From Streptantibioticus rubrisoli (lineage in GTDB: Bacteria; Actinomycetota; Actinomycetes; Streptomycetales; Streptomycetaceae), in the NCBI RefSeq assembly GCF_024436055.1, contig NZ_JANFNH010000008.1:1-64000 (forward strand): a DNA stretch of 64,000 nucleotides, read 5' to 3'. Of the stretch, positions 44,216-52,680 are shown one piece after another (the first letter of the stretch is position 1; each line of letters opens with the position of its first letter). The notes beneath the pieces are model-generated. The model worked only from the letters and a program-made list of their open reading frames with translations. It was not told the DNA's origin and did no database searches. The position numbers and the translations under genes are program-made.

Positions 44216-45706
44216 ATGCCCGAACGGCCAAGGGTGCGAACCGCGCAGGGTGTGGTGGAGGGCCGCTGGCGGCAGGGGCACGCGGAGTTCCGCGGCATCC
44301 CCTACGCCCAACCACCGGTGGACGCACTCCGCTTCGCCGCCCCCGTTCCGCCGCGGCGGTGGGAAGGGACAAGAAGGGCGGCCGAGTTCGGCCCCGTGCC
44401 ACCGCAGTCCGGGCCGGTCCCGGCGAGTTCGCCGGAAGGCACCGACTGGTTGACCCTCAATGTCTGCACCCCGGATCCGGGTAGGGCGCGGTTGCCGGTG
44501 CTGGTGTGGATTCCCGGCGGCGGCTACATGGCGGCCGACTCGGGCGACCCGATGTACGATCCGGCGGCGCTGGCCGGGGCGGGACTGGTCGTGGTGAGCG
44601 TCAACTACCGGGTGGGCGCGGAGGGGTTCGCGCTCCTCGACGGTGCGCCCCCCAACCGAGGATTCCTGGACCAGATCGCGGCACTGCACTGGGTTCGGCG
44701 GAACATCGCTGCCTTCGGCGGGGACCCGGACCAGGTCACCGTCGCCGGACAGTCGGCAGGGGCGGGATCGATCGCTGCCCTGCTGACGATGAAGCCGGTG
44801 CGCGGCCTGTTCCGACGGGCCATCACCCACTCGGTACCCGGCCTCCACTGCACCCCCGCGCTGGCGGAACAGGTGGCCGCCGAGCTCGCGCACCGGCTCG
44901 GCGCCACGCCCACCGCGGCGTCCCTCGCCGATGTCAGCCCCCTACGCCTGGCTGAAGAGGTCACCTCCCTCAGCGCCGATCTCCCTGGCTACCGCGGGAG
45001 TTGGGGGCGGCTCTCCCAGACCGGTCTTGCCGTATGCCCCGTCGTCGACGGTGAAGTCCTGCGCGAGACGCCCTGGGCCGCACTGGCCAGTGGCCGGGCG
45101 GACGGAATCGAGCTCCTCGTCGGACATGCCCGGGACGAATTCCGTCTGTTCACCGTCATGAGCGGACGGCTGGGCACGTTCACCGACGAGGATGCCCGTA
45201 CCGCCCTGGACCTGTTCGCCCCGGCACCGGACGGCGCCCACGCCTACCGTGCCGCCCACCCGCACGGCAATGCTGAGCAGTTGGTGGAATCGGTGTACTC
45301 CGACGCTCTCTTCCGGATACCTTCACTGAAGTTGGCCCAGGCGAACGCCGCCGCTGGCGGTAGCTCGTTCCTCTTCGAACTGCGACTGGCCTCCCCGGCC
45401 TTCGGAGGGGCCCTGGGTGCCTGTCACAGCCTGGACGTGCCCCTGGCATTCGGCACGCTGGCCAGCCCGAACGGCAAAGGGCTGCTCGGCGACCCACCCA
45501 GCCCACAGGCCATCGCGGTGTCGCGGGAGCTCCAACAGGCATGGATCGGCTTCGTCACCACTGGCGACCCCGGCTGGGCCGCTTACCGCCCCGACCAGCA
45601 GCTCACTCGGGTCCTGGACGCCGAATCGAAGACGGTTCCCTACCCCGAGCAGACCTCCGGCCAGATCTGGGAAGGGCACCTCCCGGAACCCTTCGATCTG
45701 GTGTAG
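44216..45706 (+). CDS. Type B carboxylesterase / lipase
   Basis: Protein of 496 residues with the carboxylesterase type B pattern: RGIPYAQPPV, WLTLNVCTPDPG, oxyanion GGGYM, the nucleophile VAGQSAGAGS and the catalytic His in GACHSLDVPL. The acid residue lies in the VGHARDEFRLF region. It lacks a signal peptide and is therefore cytoplasmic; hydrolysis of a xenobiotic or of a cluster product ester is likely. The ATG at 44216 follows GATGGAGG. TTGACA at 44161 is a candidate -35 in the region shared with the divergent TetR gene. Confidence 0.92.
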   Translation: MPERPRVRTAQGVVEGRWRQGHAEFRGIPYAQPPVDALRFAAPVPPRRWEGTRRAAEFGPVPPQSGPVPASSPEGTDWLTLNVCTPDPGRARLPVLVWIPGGGYMAADSGDPMYDPAALAGAGLVVVSVNYRVGAEGFALLDGAPPNRGFLDQIAALHWVRRNIAAFGGDPDQVTVAGQSAGAGSIAALLTMKPVRGLFRRAITHSVPGLHCTPALAEQVAAELAHRLGATPTAASLADVSPLRLAEEVTSLSADLPGYRGSWGRLSQTGLAVCPVVDGEVLRETPWAALASGRADGIELLVGHARDEFRLFTVMSGRLGTFTDEDARTALDLFAPAPDGAHAYRAAHPHGNAEQLVESVYSDALFRIPSLKLAQANAAAGGSSFLFELRLASPAFGGALGACHSLDVPLAFGTLASPNGKGLLGDPPSPQAIAVSRELQQAWIGFVTTGDPGWAAYRPDQQLTRVLDAESKTVPYPEQTSGQIWEGHLPEPFDLV

Positions 45707-46008
45707 GAGCGGGCCAACGGCCGCCGGACCCGGTTGTGTTGAAGATCCCGGCATGTCAAACCCACTGGTGGCAGCGTATGAAGGCAGAGCCTCTTGGTGG
45801 CTCGGTGGGCGTTGAAGCCGGTCCGAGCGACCAGGAGGCCCTGATCTCGCTGTCTTCGGTGGGGGAGGGGTTGATCCGTCGCGTCAGTTCGGCGATGTGT
45901 CACCGTGATCGACCCGGCTGATCGCCCTTTGGGCCGCACGGAGTACCTCACGTGCAGTGACAGCGCGAAGGCGCATGTGCCAGTAGACCGCAGCCTACTG
46001 AGAAGTCG
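45707..46008. other. 302-bp gap between convergent genes
   Basis: Lies between the esterase and the convergent lectin gene. Open frames on both strands have no recognisable domain. The base composition is lower in GC and the sequence looks like decayed coding or mobile-element DNA, but I cannot assign it. Confidence 0.35.
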
Positions 46009-46737
46009 TCAGGAGGGCAGATGCCACTGCTGGGCGCCTGAGCCGTTGCAGTCGTAGATTTGGACTGGCGTGCCGTTGTTGGTGCCCGCGTTCCGCACGT
46101 CCAGGCAGCGGCCGGACTGCGGGTTCACTACCGAGCCGTTCGGCTGCGGCTTCCACTGCTGGGCGCCGGAGCCGTTGCAGTCGTAGAGCTGGACTGGTGT
46201 GCTGTTGCCGGTGCCGCCGTTCCGCACGTCCAGGCACTTGCCGAGGGCGTGCAGCGTGCCGTTGGAGGCGACGGTCCACCGCTGGGCGCCGGAGCCGTTG
46301 CAGTCGTAGAGCTGGACCGGTGTGCTGTTGGCCGTTCGCGCGTTCCGCACGTCAAGGCACTTGTTGGCGAGGCCCGTTATCTGGCCTGAGGGCCCGCCGA
46401 CCGGTGGCCCGCTCAGGACGACGGCCGAGATGTACTTCGTCGCGTAGTAGCCGAAGCCGCAGAACCCCGTCGATGTCCCGTTCCCCGTGACCGTGTTCCC
46501 GACCACCCCGAACTCGTGCGGTATGCCATCTCCGTCCAGCCACATGCAGACGACCTGGGCCTGCCAGACCGTGCCCGCGGGCACCGCCGAACAGGTGGCG
46601 ATGCCTTCGGGGCCGTTGGGGTGCGTAGTGCACTGGCCGGGGTCTGCCTGTGCGGTGGTGACCGAGGTGAGGACGCCGAAGAGCGCGAGCACCGCCGTCA
46701 GCACGGCGGCAGCGGTACGTCTAAGTCTCTTGCGCAT
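46009..46737 (-). CDS. Secreted ricin-type beta-trefoil lectin
   Basis: Protein of 242 residues. A signal peptide (about 1-31, RRTAAAVLTAVLALFGVLTSVTTAQA) is followed by a ~75-residue Cys-containing segment of unknown fold, then three ricin B-type repeats (about 115-240) each with CLDVRN, a CNGSGAQ(Q/R)W end and the QxW motif (QRW, QQW, QQW). These bind galactose- or xylose-type sugars. There is no catalytic domain, unlike most Streptomyces proteins where this lectin is a C-terminal module. The ATG at 46735-46737 follows GGAAGGAG. The three repeats are nearly identical to one another, also in DNA. Confidence 0.92.
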   Translation of the reverse strand: MRKRLRRTAAAVLTAVLALFGVLTSVTTAQADPGQCTTHPNGPEGIATCSAVPAGTVWQAQVVCMWLDGDGIPHEFGVVGNTVTGNGTSTGFCGFGYYATKYISAVVLSGPPVGGPSGQITGLANKCLDVRNARTANSTPVQLYDCNGSGAQRWTVASNGTLHALGKCLDVRNGGTGNSTPVQLYDCNGSGAQQWKPQPNGSVVNPQSGRCLDVRNAGTNNGTPVQIYDCNGSGAQQWHLPS

Positions 46738-46978
46738 GGTGGTGCTCCTTCCGTTCGTCGTTGATCGGATGAGTCGCCAAGCGCCTCACAGGCTGATGGA
46801 GACCTTCCAGGGGTGTCAACTCGCCTGTGGGCAGGTCGACTTCGGGTTGGTCGCGCTGGAATCAATCAATCAATCCGGCTACCGACGATGACCTCATCCG
46901 TGCTGGTGGGAGCAGGTGTGCGGCGAGGACGTCGGCCGGTGGGCGGAGCGCCAGCGGATCGTCTGGATGAGCGCGGAT

Positions 46979-47130
46979 ATGCACGGGAACGCGGCTGACA
47001 GCGGTGAACGTCTTCGGTGGTATCCGTCGGACACGGCGGACGCGCGGTGGGCCGCTGTCAGGCCGCTGCTGCCGGTCCCGGCCTGGCTGGAGGGACGGGC
47101 GGGCAGCCGCACAGGTACTCGCGCAGACCG
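46979..47130 (+). pseudogene. IS5-family transposase N-terminal fragment
   Basis: The frame MHGNAADSGERLRWYPSDTADARWAAVRPLLPVPAWLEGRAGS has the DUF4096-type start of IS5-family transposases (YPSDxxDAxWxxxxPLLPxP). After about 50 codons the similarity stops where the continuation HRAMLDAVRYLVDNGI-like sequence would be expected, and no DDE motif follows. No intact terminal inverted repeats were recognised. It is a dead insertion-sequence remnant. Confidence 0.65.
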
Positions 47131-47297
47131 GCACCGGGCCGTAGCGGAATCCGAAGCGGAACGGGTTGGTGATCAACCGGCCGGGGCACACGCCATCACG
47201 ATCGCCACCCCACCCCCACCGGCGCGGATTCCGCTGGCCACACGGCCACAACGGCGCCCAATCGCGGCTCTCGCCGAGCGGGTCGCCGACCTTCCGC

Positions 47298-47320
47298 CCC
47301 CGCCCACATGGTGGGCGGGG
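47298..47320. terminator. 10-bp perfect hairpin upstream of the kinase gene
   Basis: CCCCGCCCAC and GTGGGCGGGG pair perfectly around ATG. It lies 67 bp before the kinase start. It may end transcription coming from the left or act as a regulatory dyad. Confidence 0.4.
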
Positions 47321-47387
47321 ACTCCTGCTGGGACGGCAGTGACTACTGTGGGGCGTCTAAGCGGAATGAAAGCTGGAGGACAGGACG

Positions 47388-48998
47388 GTGTCGGATTCGG
47401 TGGCGGGACCGGAGACGGACATAGGTCGGCTGGTCGCCGGACGGTATCGGCTGCTCGAGCGGATCGGCCGCGGCGGCATGGGTACGGTCTGGCGCGCCGA
47501 GGACGAGCTGCTCGGCCGACAGGTCGCCGTCAAACGCGTACACGCCCCGCTGCAGCTGTCCGACGAGGAGATCGCGACGCTGCACGAGCGCACCCGCCGC
47601 GAGGCGCGCAGCGCGGCCCGTATCACCCATCCCGATGTCGTCACCATCCACGACGTGGTCGAGGACGCCGGTGCGCCGTGCATCGTGATGGAGTACGTGC
47701 CCTCGTCCACCCTCGGCGAACTGCTCAAGCGGAACGGCACCATCGCGCCGACCGAGGCGGTCTGGATCGGCTGCCGCATGATCGCCGCGCTGCGCGCCGC
47801 CCACGCGGCCGGAGTGCTGCACCGCGACATCAAGCCCGCCAACGTCCTGCTGGGCACCGACGGACGCGTGGTGCTCACCGACTTCGGCGTCGCCCAGGCC
47901 GTGGGGACCTCCACGCTGACCAGGACCGGTGAGCTGATCGGCTCCATCGACTACCTCCCGCCCGAGCGGCTCAAGGGCGGCAGCCCGAGCCCCGCCTCGG
48001 ACCTGTGGGCGCTGGGTGCCACCCTCTACCAGGCGGTGGAAGGGCGGCCGCCGTTCCGCAAGGACACGCCCGTCGAGACCGCGTACGCCATCGCCGCGGA
48101 TCCGCTCGAACCTCCCCGGCAGGCTGGCCCGCTGGCCGACCTCATCGCGAAGCTGCTGGTCAAGGAGCCGGAGAACCGGCCAGGAGCCGAGTACGTCGAG
48201 CAGGTCCTGCGCGAGCTGGCGCAGGAGGCGCCGACGGACGGGACGCCCGAACCGCCCACCGAGCCGCAGCCGACCCCGTCGTCGGTGACCGGTACGACCA
48301 AGCCCGCGCCCGCCGGGGTGCCCGAGCCGACCGGAAGGCGTCGCGCCGAAGCCGCGAAGCGCGGCGGCCGTACGTTGCTGCTGGCCGGGGTCGCGGTGGC
48401 CGTCGCCGTGGCGGCGGGCTGCGGATACTTCTTCCTGGCTGGCCATGGGACGGCAGGCGCTACCAACGAGACCACGCCCGCCCCGTCCGACCCCGGCCCC
48501 GGGGTGACGCCGTCCGCACCGGCCACCGAGCGGGGCACGCCCACGCCGCCACCGGTGCCCCACGGATACCACTTGGTCAAGGAGGACCAGCTCGGCGCCT
48601 CGTTCCCGGTACCCGACGGCTGGCGGCGCCAGGTGAAGTCCGGCACCGAGATCCAGTACCTCGATCCCAGCGGTCTCGTTGGCCTGACCGTCGACGTCAT
48701 CGACCCCGCCAGCGCCTCGCCCCTGCAGCACTGGCAGCAAATAGAGCCGCAGGTCAAAGCCAAGCTGCCCGGCTACCAGCGGGTGAGCATGCAGAACACC
48801 AGCTATCTCGGGCAGCCCGCCGCCCTCTGGCAGTTCACCTTCCGGGGGCGGGCCCGCCAGTTCCAGGCCGTCGACCTTGGCTTCGGCCGCGAGGGCGGCG
48901 CCGAGCACGCCATCTACCTCTCGGCTCCCAGCAGCGACTGGAGCCGGTATCGCCCTGTCTTCGACACGGTGCGCGACGGTTTCCGCACGACGAACTAG
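47388..48998 (+). CDS. Serine/threonine protein kinase, membrane anchored
   Basis: Protein of 536 residues. The kinase domain (about 19-275) has the P-loop IGRGGMGTVW, the ATP Lys in VAVKRV, the catalytic loop HRDIKPANV, DFG in LTDFGVA and APE-like LPPERL. A Pro/Thr-rich juxtamembrane part is followed by one membrane helix (about 326-348) and an extracellular Pro/Thr linker plus a ~130-residue globular domain (VKEDQLGASFPVPDGWRR onward) seen in other Streptomyces kinases of PknB-like topology; no PASTA repeats. The outer domain probably senses an unknown ligand. The GTG at 47388 follows GGAGGACAGG. Confidence 0.94.
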   Translation: MSDSVAGPETDIGRLVAGRYRLLERIGRGGMGTVWRAEDELLGRQVAVKRVHAPLQLSDEEIATLHERTRREARSAARITHPDVVTIHDVVEDAGAPCIVMEYVPSSTLGELLKRNGTIAPTEAVWIGCRMIAALRAAHAAGVLHRDIKPANVLLGTDGRVVLTDFGVAQAVGTSTLTRTGELIGSIDYLPPERLKGGSPSPASDLWALGATLYQAVEGRPPFRKDTPVETAYAIAADPLEPPRQAGPLADLIAKLLVKEPENRPGAEYVEQVLRELAQEAPTDGTPEPPTEPQPTPSSVTGTTKPAPAGVPEPTGRRRAEAAKRGGRTLLLAGVAVAVAVAAGCGYFFLAGHGTAGATNETTPAPSDPGPGVTPSAPATERGTPTPPPVPHGYHLVKEDQLGASFPVPDGWRRQVKSGTEIQYLDPSGLVGLTVDVIDPASASPLQHWQQIEPQVKAKLPGYQRVSMQNTSYLGQPAALWQFTFRGRARQFQAVDLGFGREGGAEHAIYLSAPSSDWSRYRPVFDTVRDGFRTTN

Positions 48999-49131
48999 CT
49001 GGACCGGTGACGGGGATGTTTTCCGCGCCGTCGGTCCTGGCGAGAATATGGCCACCCGCTTGATCGTCCTGCCGGGGCCGTACCAACTGCTCGTCGCCGA
49101 CTGATGACCCGTCAACGGAAAGCAGGGCCAG

Positions 49132-50340
49132 ATGACCGCACCAGGCGCGAACCCGCTCAAGGGAATCCGGGTTGTCGACCTCTCCAAGATCCTGGCCGGG
49201 CCGTATGTGACCATGTCGCTGGCCGACCTGGGCGCTGATGTGGTCAAGGTCGAACATCCCGACGGCGGCGACCCGACCCGGCGGTGGGGTCCGCCGTTCA
49301 ACGGCCCCGACGCCGCGTACTACCTGGCCGCCAACCGCAACAAGCGCTCGGTGACCCTGGACCTGAAGTCCGCCGAAGGCCAGGAGGCCGCATACCGGCT
49401 GATCGCCGAAGCGGATGTGGTCGTGGAGAACTTCCGCCCCGGAAGCACACTCCAGGAGGCCTTCAGATACGACCGCCTCAGCGCCGCCTACCCCAGGCTG
49501 GTGGTCCTGCACATATCGGCGTTCGGCGAGACCGGACCGCTGCGCTCGGAACCCGGCTACGACATGGTCGCGCAGGCGGCGGCGGGCCTGATGTCCCTGA
49601 CCGGTGAGCCGGACGGCCCGCCGGTCAAGGCCGGTTACGCCATGGGGGACCTGGGCGCGGCGCTGTTCGGGACCATCGGCATCGTCTCGGCGCTGGTCGA
49701 ACGGGCCCGTACGGGAGTCGGGCAGTACCTCACCACCTCGCTCTACGAGTCGCAGCTCGCGCTGCACGTCAACTGGGCCACGAGCTACTTCACGACCGGG
49801 GAGGCACCACACCGGCTGGGCTCCGGGCATCCCAGTCTCGTTCCGTACCAGGCCTACCCGGCCTCCGACGGACACTTCGTGATCGCGGTCGGCAACGACG
49901 CCCTGTGGCGGCGGCTGTGCGACCTCATCGGTCGTCCCGACCTGGCTGCCGACCCCCGGTTCCACACCAACCGCGACCGCGTCACCCACCGCGCGGAGCT
50001 CAACTCCGAACTGGAGAAGACACTTCGAGATGACACCGTCGAGCACTGGTGTGACGCACTGAGGGCAGGCGGCATCCCCGTCACGCCGATCCGCGGCCTT
50101 GACGAGGTGTACGGGTCGGAGCAGACCGCCGCGCTCGGCATGGTGCAGACCGTGGAACACCCCGTCGTCGGGCCGCTGGAGCAGGTCGGTTTCCCGGTCA
50201 GTTTCAAAGGCGTCCGCCCAACGCCGCGCTCGGCCCCGCCCACCCTCGGTCAACACAACCACGAGGTGCTCAGCGCGCTCGGCTACGGCGACGAGGACAT
50301 TCGGCGGCTCACGGCACACAGGCCACAGCGGGACCGTTAG
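49132..50340 (+). CDS. CaiB/BaiF family (class III) CoA transferase
   Basis: Protein of 402 residues with the family III CoA transferase pattern: IRVVDLSKILAGPYVTMSLADLGADVVKVEHPDGGDPTRRWGPPF at the start, NRNKRSVTLDLK, and the catalytic Asp in AMGDLGAALFG near 172. It moves CoA between carboxylic acids in an interlocked dimer. The ATG at 49132 follows AAAGCAGGG. It is the last gene before a convergent MarR gene with only 2 bp between them. The acyl substrate is unknown. Confidence 0.93.
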   Translation: MTAPGANPLKGIRVVDLSKILAGPYVTMSLADLGADVVKVEHPDGGDPTRRWGPPFNGPDAAYYLAANRNKRSVTLDLKSAEGQEAAYRLIAEADVVVENFRPGSTLQEAFRYDRLSAAYPRLVVLHISAFGETGPLRSEPGYDMVAQAAAGLMSLTGEPDGPPVKAGYAMGDLGAALFGTIGIVSALVERARTGVGQYLTTSLYESQLALHVNWATSYFTTGEAPHRLGSGHPSLVPYQAYPASDGHFVIAVGNDALWRRLCDLIGRPDLAADPRFHTNRDRVTHRAELNSELEKTLRDDTVEHWCDALRAGGIPVTPIRGLDEVYGSEQTAALGMVQTVEHPVVGPLEQVGFPVSFKGVRPTPRSAPPTLGQHNHEVLSALGYGDEDIRRLTAHRPQRDR

Positions 50341-50342
50341 CG

Positions 50343-50810
50343 TCAGGTGTTCTTGACCGCCTGGTCCAGCGCCTCGGTGAGCTCGTTGAGGCTGTCGCGC
50401 AGTGCGATGGCCTTGGCCAGGTTCAACCGGGTGCCCGAGGCGACACCCATCGAGACGTCGCAGGCCCGGCCGCGCAGCGCGTCGCCCGCCTCGGTGGTGC
50501 GTACGAGCACGGAGCGCTCGTCCTCGTTGCTGCGGCGGCGTTCCACGAACCCGGCCGCTTCCAGCCGCTTCAGCAGCGGGGAAAGCGTCCCCGAGTCCAG
50601 CCGCAGCCGCTCGCCGAGGCTCTTGACGGCCACCTCACCGTGCTCCCACAACACCAGCAGCACCAGATACTGCGGGTAGGTCAGGCCTGACTCCCGCAAC
50701 AGCACCCGGTACAGGCTGTCGAACGCCCGCGAAGCGGCGTGCAGCGCGAAACACAGCTGGTCATCGAGGCGTGGTGGCTTCGGCATCCCGGCTGGCGCGC
50801 TGTTCGTCAT
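50343..50810 (-). CDS. MarR family regulator, OhrR-like
   Basis: Protein of 155 residues with the MarR winged helix (YPQYLVLLVLWEHGEVAVKSLGERLRLDSGTLSPLLKRLEAAGFVERRRSNEDERSVLVRTTEAG). The N-terminal LDDQLCFALHAASRAF places a lone Cys at residue 20, the position of the peroxide-sensing Cys of OhrR, and the Tyr in LTYPQY that normally hydrogen-bonds it is also present. OhrR usually represses an adjacent organic hydroperoxide resistance gene, but none is found here. The ATG at 50808-50810 lies 7 bases after TACGAT with no ribosome binding site, so it is probably leaderless. Confidence 0.93.
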   Translation of the reverse strand: MTNSAPAGMPKPPRLDDQLCFALHAASRAFDSLYRVLLRESGLTYPQYLVLLVLWEHGEVAVKSLGERLRLDSGTLSPLLKRLEAAGFVERRRSNEDERSVLVRTTEAGDALRGRACDVSMGVASGTRLNLAKAIALRDSLNELTEALDQAVKNT

Positions 50811-50969
50811 GACATCTATCGTAGCGTCTCGATTGTCCACCGTTCGATTGCCCGCAACCTATTTTTCGGTCTGCCGGGTGCGCCTGCTTCGCAGGCGCGC
50901 CGATCCCCGCTCGGGCGGCGCGCGACAGGATACGGGCGGCACCCTCGGCCCGGCGCGCTGCGCCGCCGC

Positions 50970-51191
50970 TCAGAAGCGGTGTTCCTCAACGTCGATGACG
51001 GGTGCGGCGGGGCTGGGCGGCTGCATCCGCCGCCGCTTGAAGATGCTGACGTAAGTGGCGAGGCCGATGATGCCGACAGCCATCATGATCAGGCCGACCA
51101 GGGCGACGTTGATTCCCTTGACATGCCAGTCGACTGCGAAGGTGAGAATCGCCCCCAAGCCGATGAGACCGATGCATCCTCCGATGCCCAT
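50970..51191 (-). CDS. DUF6458-type small membrane protein
   Basis: Protein of 73 residues: two membrane segments (IGGCIGLIGLGAILTFAV and VALVGLIMMAVGIIGLATYV) separated by DWHVKGIN, then a short basic/Pro-rich cytoplasmic tail ending VEEHRF. This matches the small DUF6458 family of actinomycetes, function unknown. The ATG at 51189-51191 follows GGAGG at 10 bases. It is a single-gene unit. Confidence 0.85.
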   Translation of the reverse strand: MGIGGCIGLIGLGAILTFAVDWHVKGINVALVGLIMMAVGIIGLATYVSIFKRRRMQPPSPAAPVIDVEEHRF

Positions 51192-51430
51192 GGTGATGAC
51201 GCCTCCTTGGGGTTGGGCGGCTGTCACGTGCGTGGGTCTTCGCCTACCCGTAGGCTGCGCCGCCATGCGGGCACCCCGGTGGCGCGCGACCGCCCGCGTC
51301 CCGCCGGATGGGGCGCACCGGGGAAAGCGGTCGACGACCTTGCCCTGGTGCCCAGTTCGCGGTTGCCGTCTACCATGAGGCCTGACCGGCAGTCACCCAG
51401 CCAGGGAAGGCAACCGAAGGGCGGTCTCTC

Positions 51431-51973
51431 GTGTTGTACGCCTTTGGATTTGACCGGATCGGCGTCGTGGTGAGCGACCTGTACTTCATCGACCCGGATC
51501 CCGAACCGGGGCAGGAAGGCGCCGAGCACGGCGTACGCCTTGAGCTGCGCATGCTCGCGGAGGGAGCCTTGAAGGGCTCGATCTACTCCGCCCGCCCGAT
51601 CTCAATCGACCGACCGGTATGGAGAGTTGACCTGCTGGAGTCGGTGGCCGGGCCGACCGGAAGCTTCAACAGGACGCACCATCACCCGAGGTTCGACGGC
51701 TGGGAGCCGGGGCGACGGGTGTTCGTCAGGGAGTTGTCCGCCGATCCGCTGAAATGGCTTGGGCAGAAGCTCTCGGACCTGCCAGGTGTGCTGGCGGACG
51801 CGGGCGTGCCCGAAGCCGAGGTAGCGCCAACGGACGCGGCGCGACTGCGCGACTGCGTACCGCAGATCCTGGAAGTGGTCGAACGACTCCTGAACTCCGT
51901 GTGGTCCGGAGGACTCGGCCAGCCCCCGGCCGACGGCGCCGAACTCACCGAAGCGAGGGTCAGTTGGCTGTAG
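51431..51973 (+). CDS. Conserved protein of unknown function
   Basis: Soluble protein of 180 residues that starts LYAFGFDRIGVVVSDLYFIDPDPEPGQEGAEHGVRLELRML and contains RPVWRVDLLESVAGPTGSFNRTHHHPRF, a His-rich segment. I do not recognise a characterised family. Similar standalone proteins occur in Streptomyces. The GTG at 51431 follows GAAGGGCGG. No membrane or secretion signal is visible. Confidence 0.75.
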   Translation: MLYAFGFDRIGVVVSDLYFIDPDPEPGQEGAEHGVRLELRMLAEGALKGSIYSARPISIDRPVWRVDLLESVAGPTGSFNRTHHHPRFDGWEPGRRVFVRELSADPLKWLGQKLSDLPGVLADAGVPEAEVAPTDAARLRDCVPQILEVVERLLNSVWSGGLGQPPADGAELTEARVSWL

Positions 51974-51986
51974 CGGCGACGCGCTC

Positions 51987-52562
51987 CTAGAACGCCGCCA
52001 GGACCAGCGCCGTCGCACCGGACACGCCGACACACACCATGGCGGCACGCGCGGTGAGCGCAGCCCCACGGGCCAGCCGGGGATACCTGGGAACAGCGGC
52101 CCGCGGGGACTGGCCCGTCCAGACGGCCGGTATCGCGCACGCCAGAAGGAAGGCGCCAGCGAACGTCAGGCAGAGCCACCCGACGGCGTACGCGGGACCT
52201 GCCATGTAGTAGTCACCGGGGTTCGCTCTCGTCACGGGCACTTGATCGCCGAGGTCAGAGCCGTCCACGTCGTTCACCAGCTCCGCCTCGTCGTCGGTGA
52301 CGCGCCGGTCGGTGGACTGGAACGTGCCGTCGCAGACGGTGTTGTTGCCTCTGCCGCTGCGCACCGACGCGCAGTAGAGGACCTTGAAGGTGCCCGGCGT
52401 CCCCGCCAGCCGGGAGGCGTACGCGAAGCCGCAGGGGCCGTAGACGAGGAAGAACAGGGCCATGAGCGACATCAGCGCCCCGACGAAGCGCCTCCTCACG
52501 GACGCCTCCGAACTGTCGGTGCGTACGCCCTGCCTGCGTATGCCCTGCCTGCGAAGTGCCAT
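51987..52562 (-). CDS. Hypothetical membrane protein with four Cys outside the membrane
   Basis: Protein of 191 residues with three hydrophobic segments (about 27-50, 124-148 and 170-190). The loop between the first two carries YCASVRSGRGNNTVCDGTFQSTD and an acidic DDEAELVNDVDGSDLGD patch, so it is probably extracytoplasmic with a disulfide. No family recognised. The ATG at 52562 follows AAAGGGC. It is convergent with the preceding small gene and overlaps nothing. Confidence 0.7.
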   Translation of the reverse strand: MALRRQGIRRQGVRTDSSEASVRRRFVGALMSLMALFFLVYGPCGFAYASRLAGTPGTFKVLYCASVRSGRGNNTVCDGTFQSTDRRVTDDEAELVNDVDGSDLGDQVPVTRANPGDYYMAGPAYAVGWLCLTFAGAFLLACAIPAVWTGQSPRAAVPRYPRLARGAALTARAAMVCVGVSGATALVLAAF

Positions 52563-52680
52563 GCGCCCTTTCTACCGCGCGCCACCGCCCACCCGATCTT
52601 CGGGTCACCACTCCAGGCGCCAGCCCGTGGACGACCTGGACGCTGCCGCCGATGTGGTCGTCGAACTCGTCAAGGTGCGC

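Larger units (their letters stand above)
46738..47387. other. 650-bp region with mobile-element relic
   Basis: Between the lectin and kinase genes. It contains an IS5-type transposase fragment (46979-47130), a short ATCA tandem repeat near 46862-46873 (ATCAATCAATCAATC), and a 10-bp hairpin just before the kinase gene (47298-47320). Otherwise I see no gene. Confidence 0.5.

Noticed and set aside
45640-45951. Open frames on both strands in the gap after the esterase, considered as transposase remnants
   Set aside because: No convincing transposase motif; kept only as an unassigned gap.
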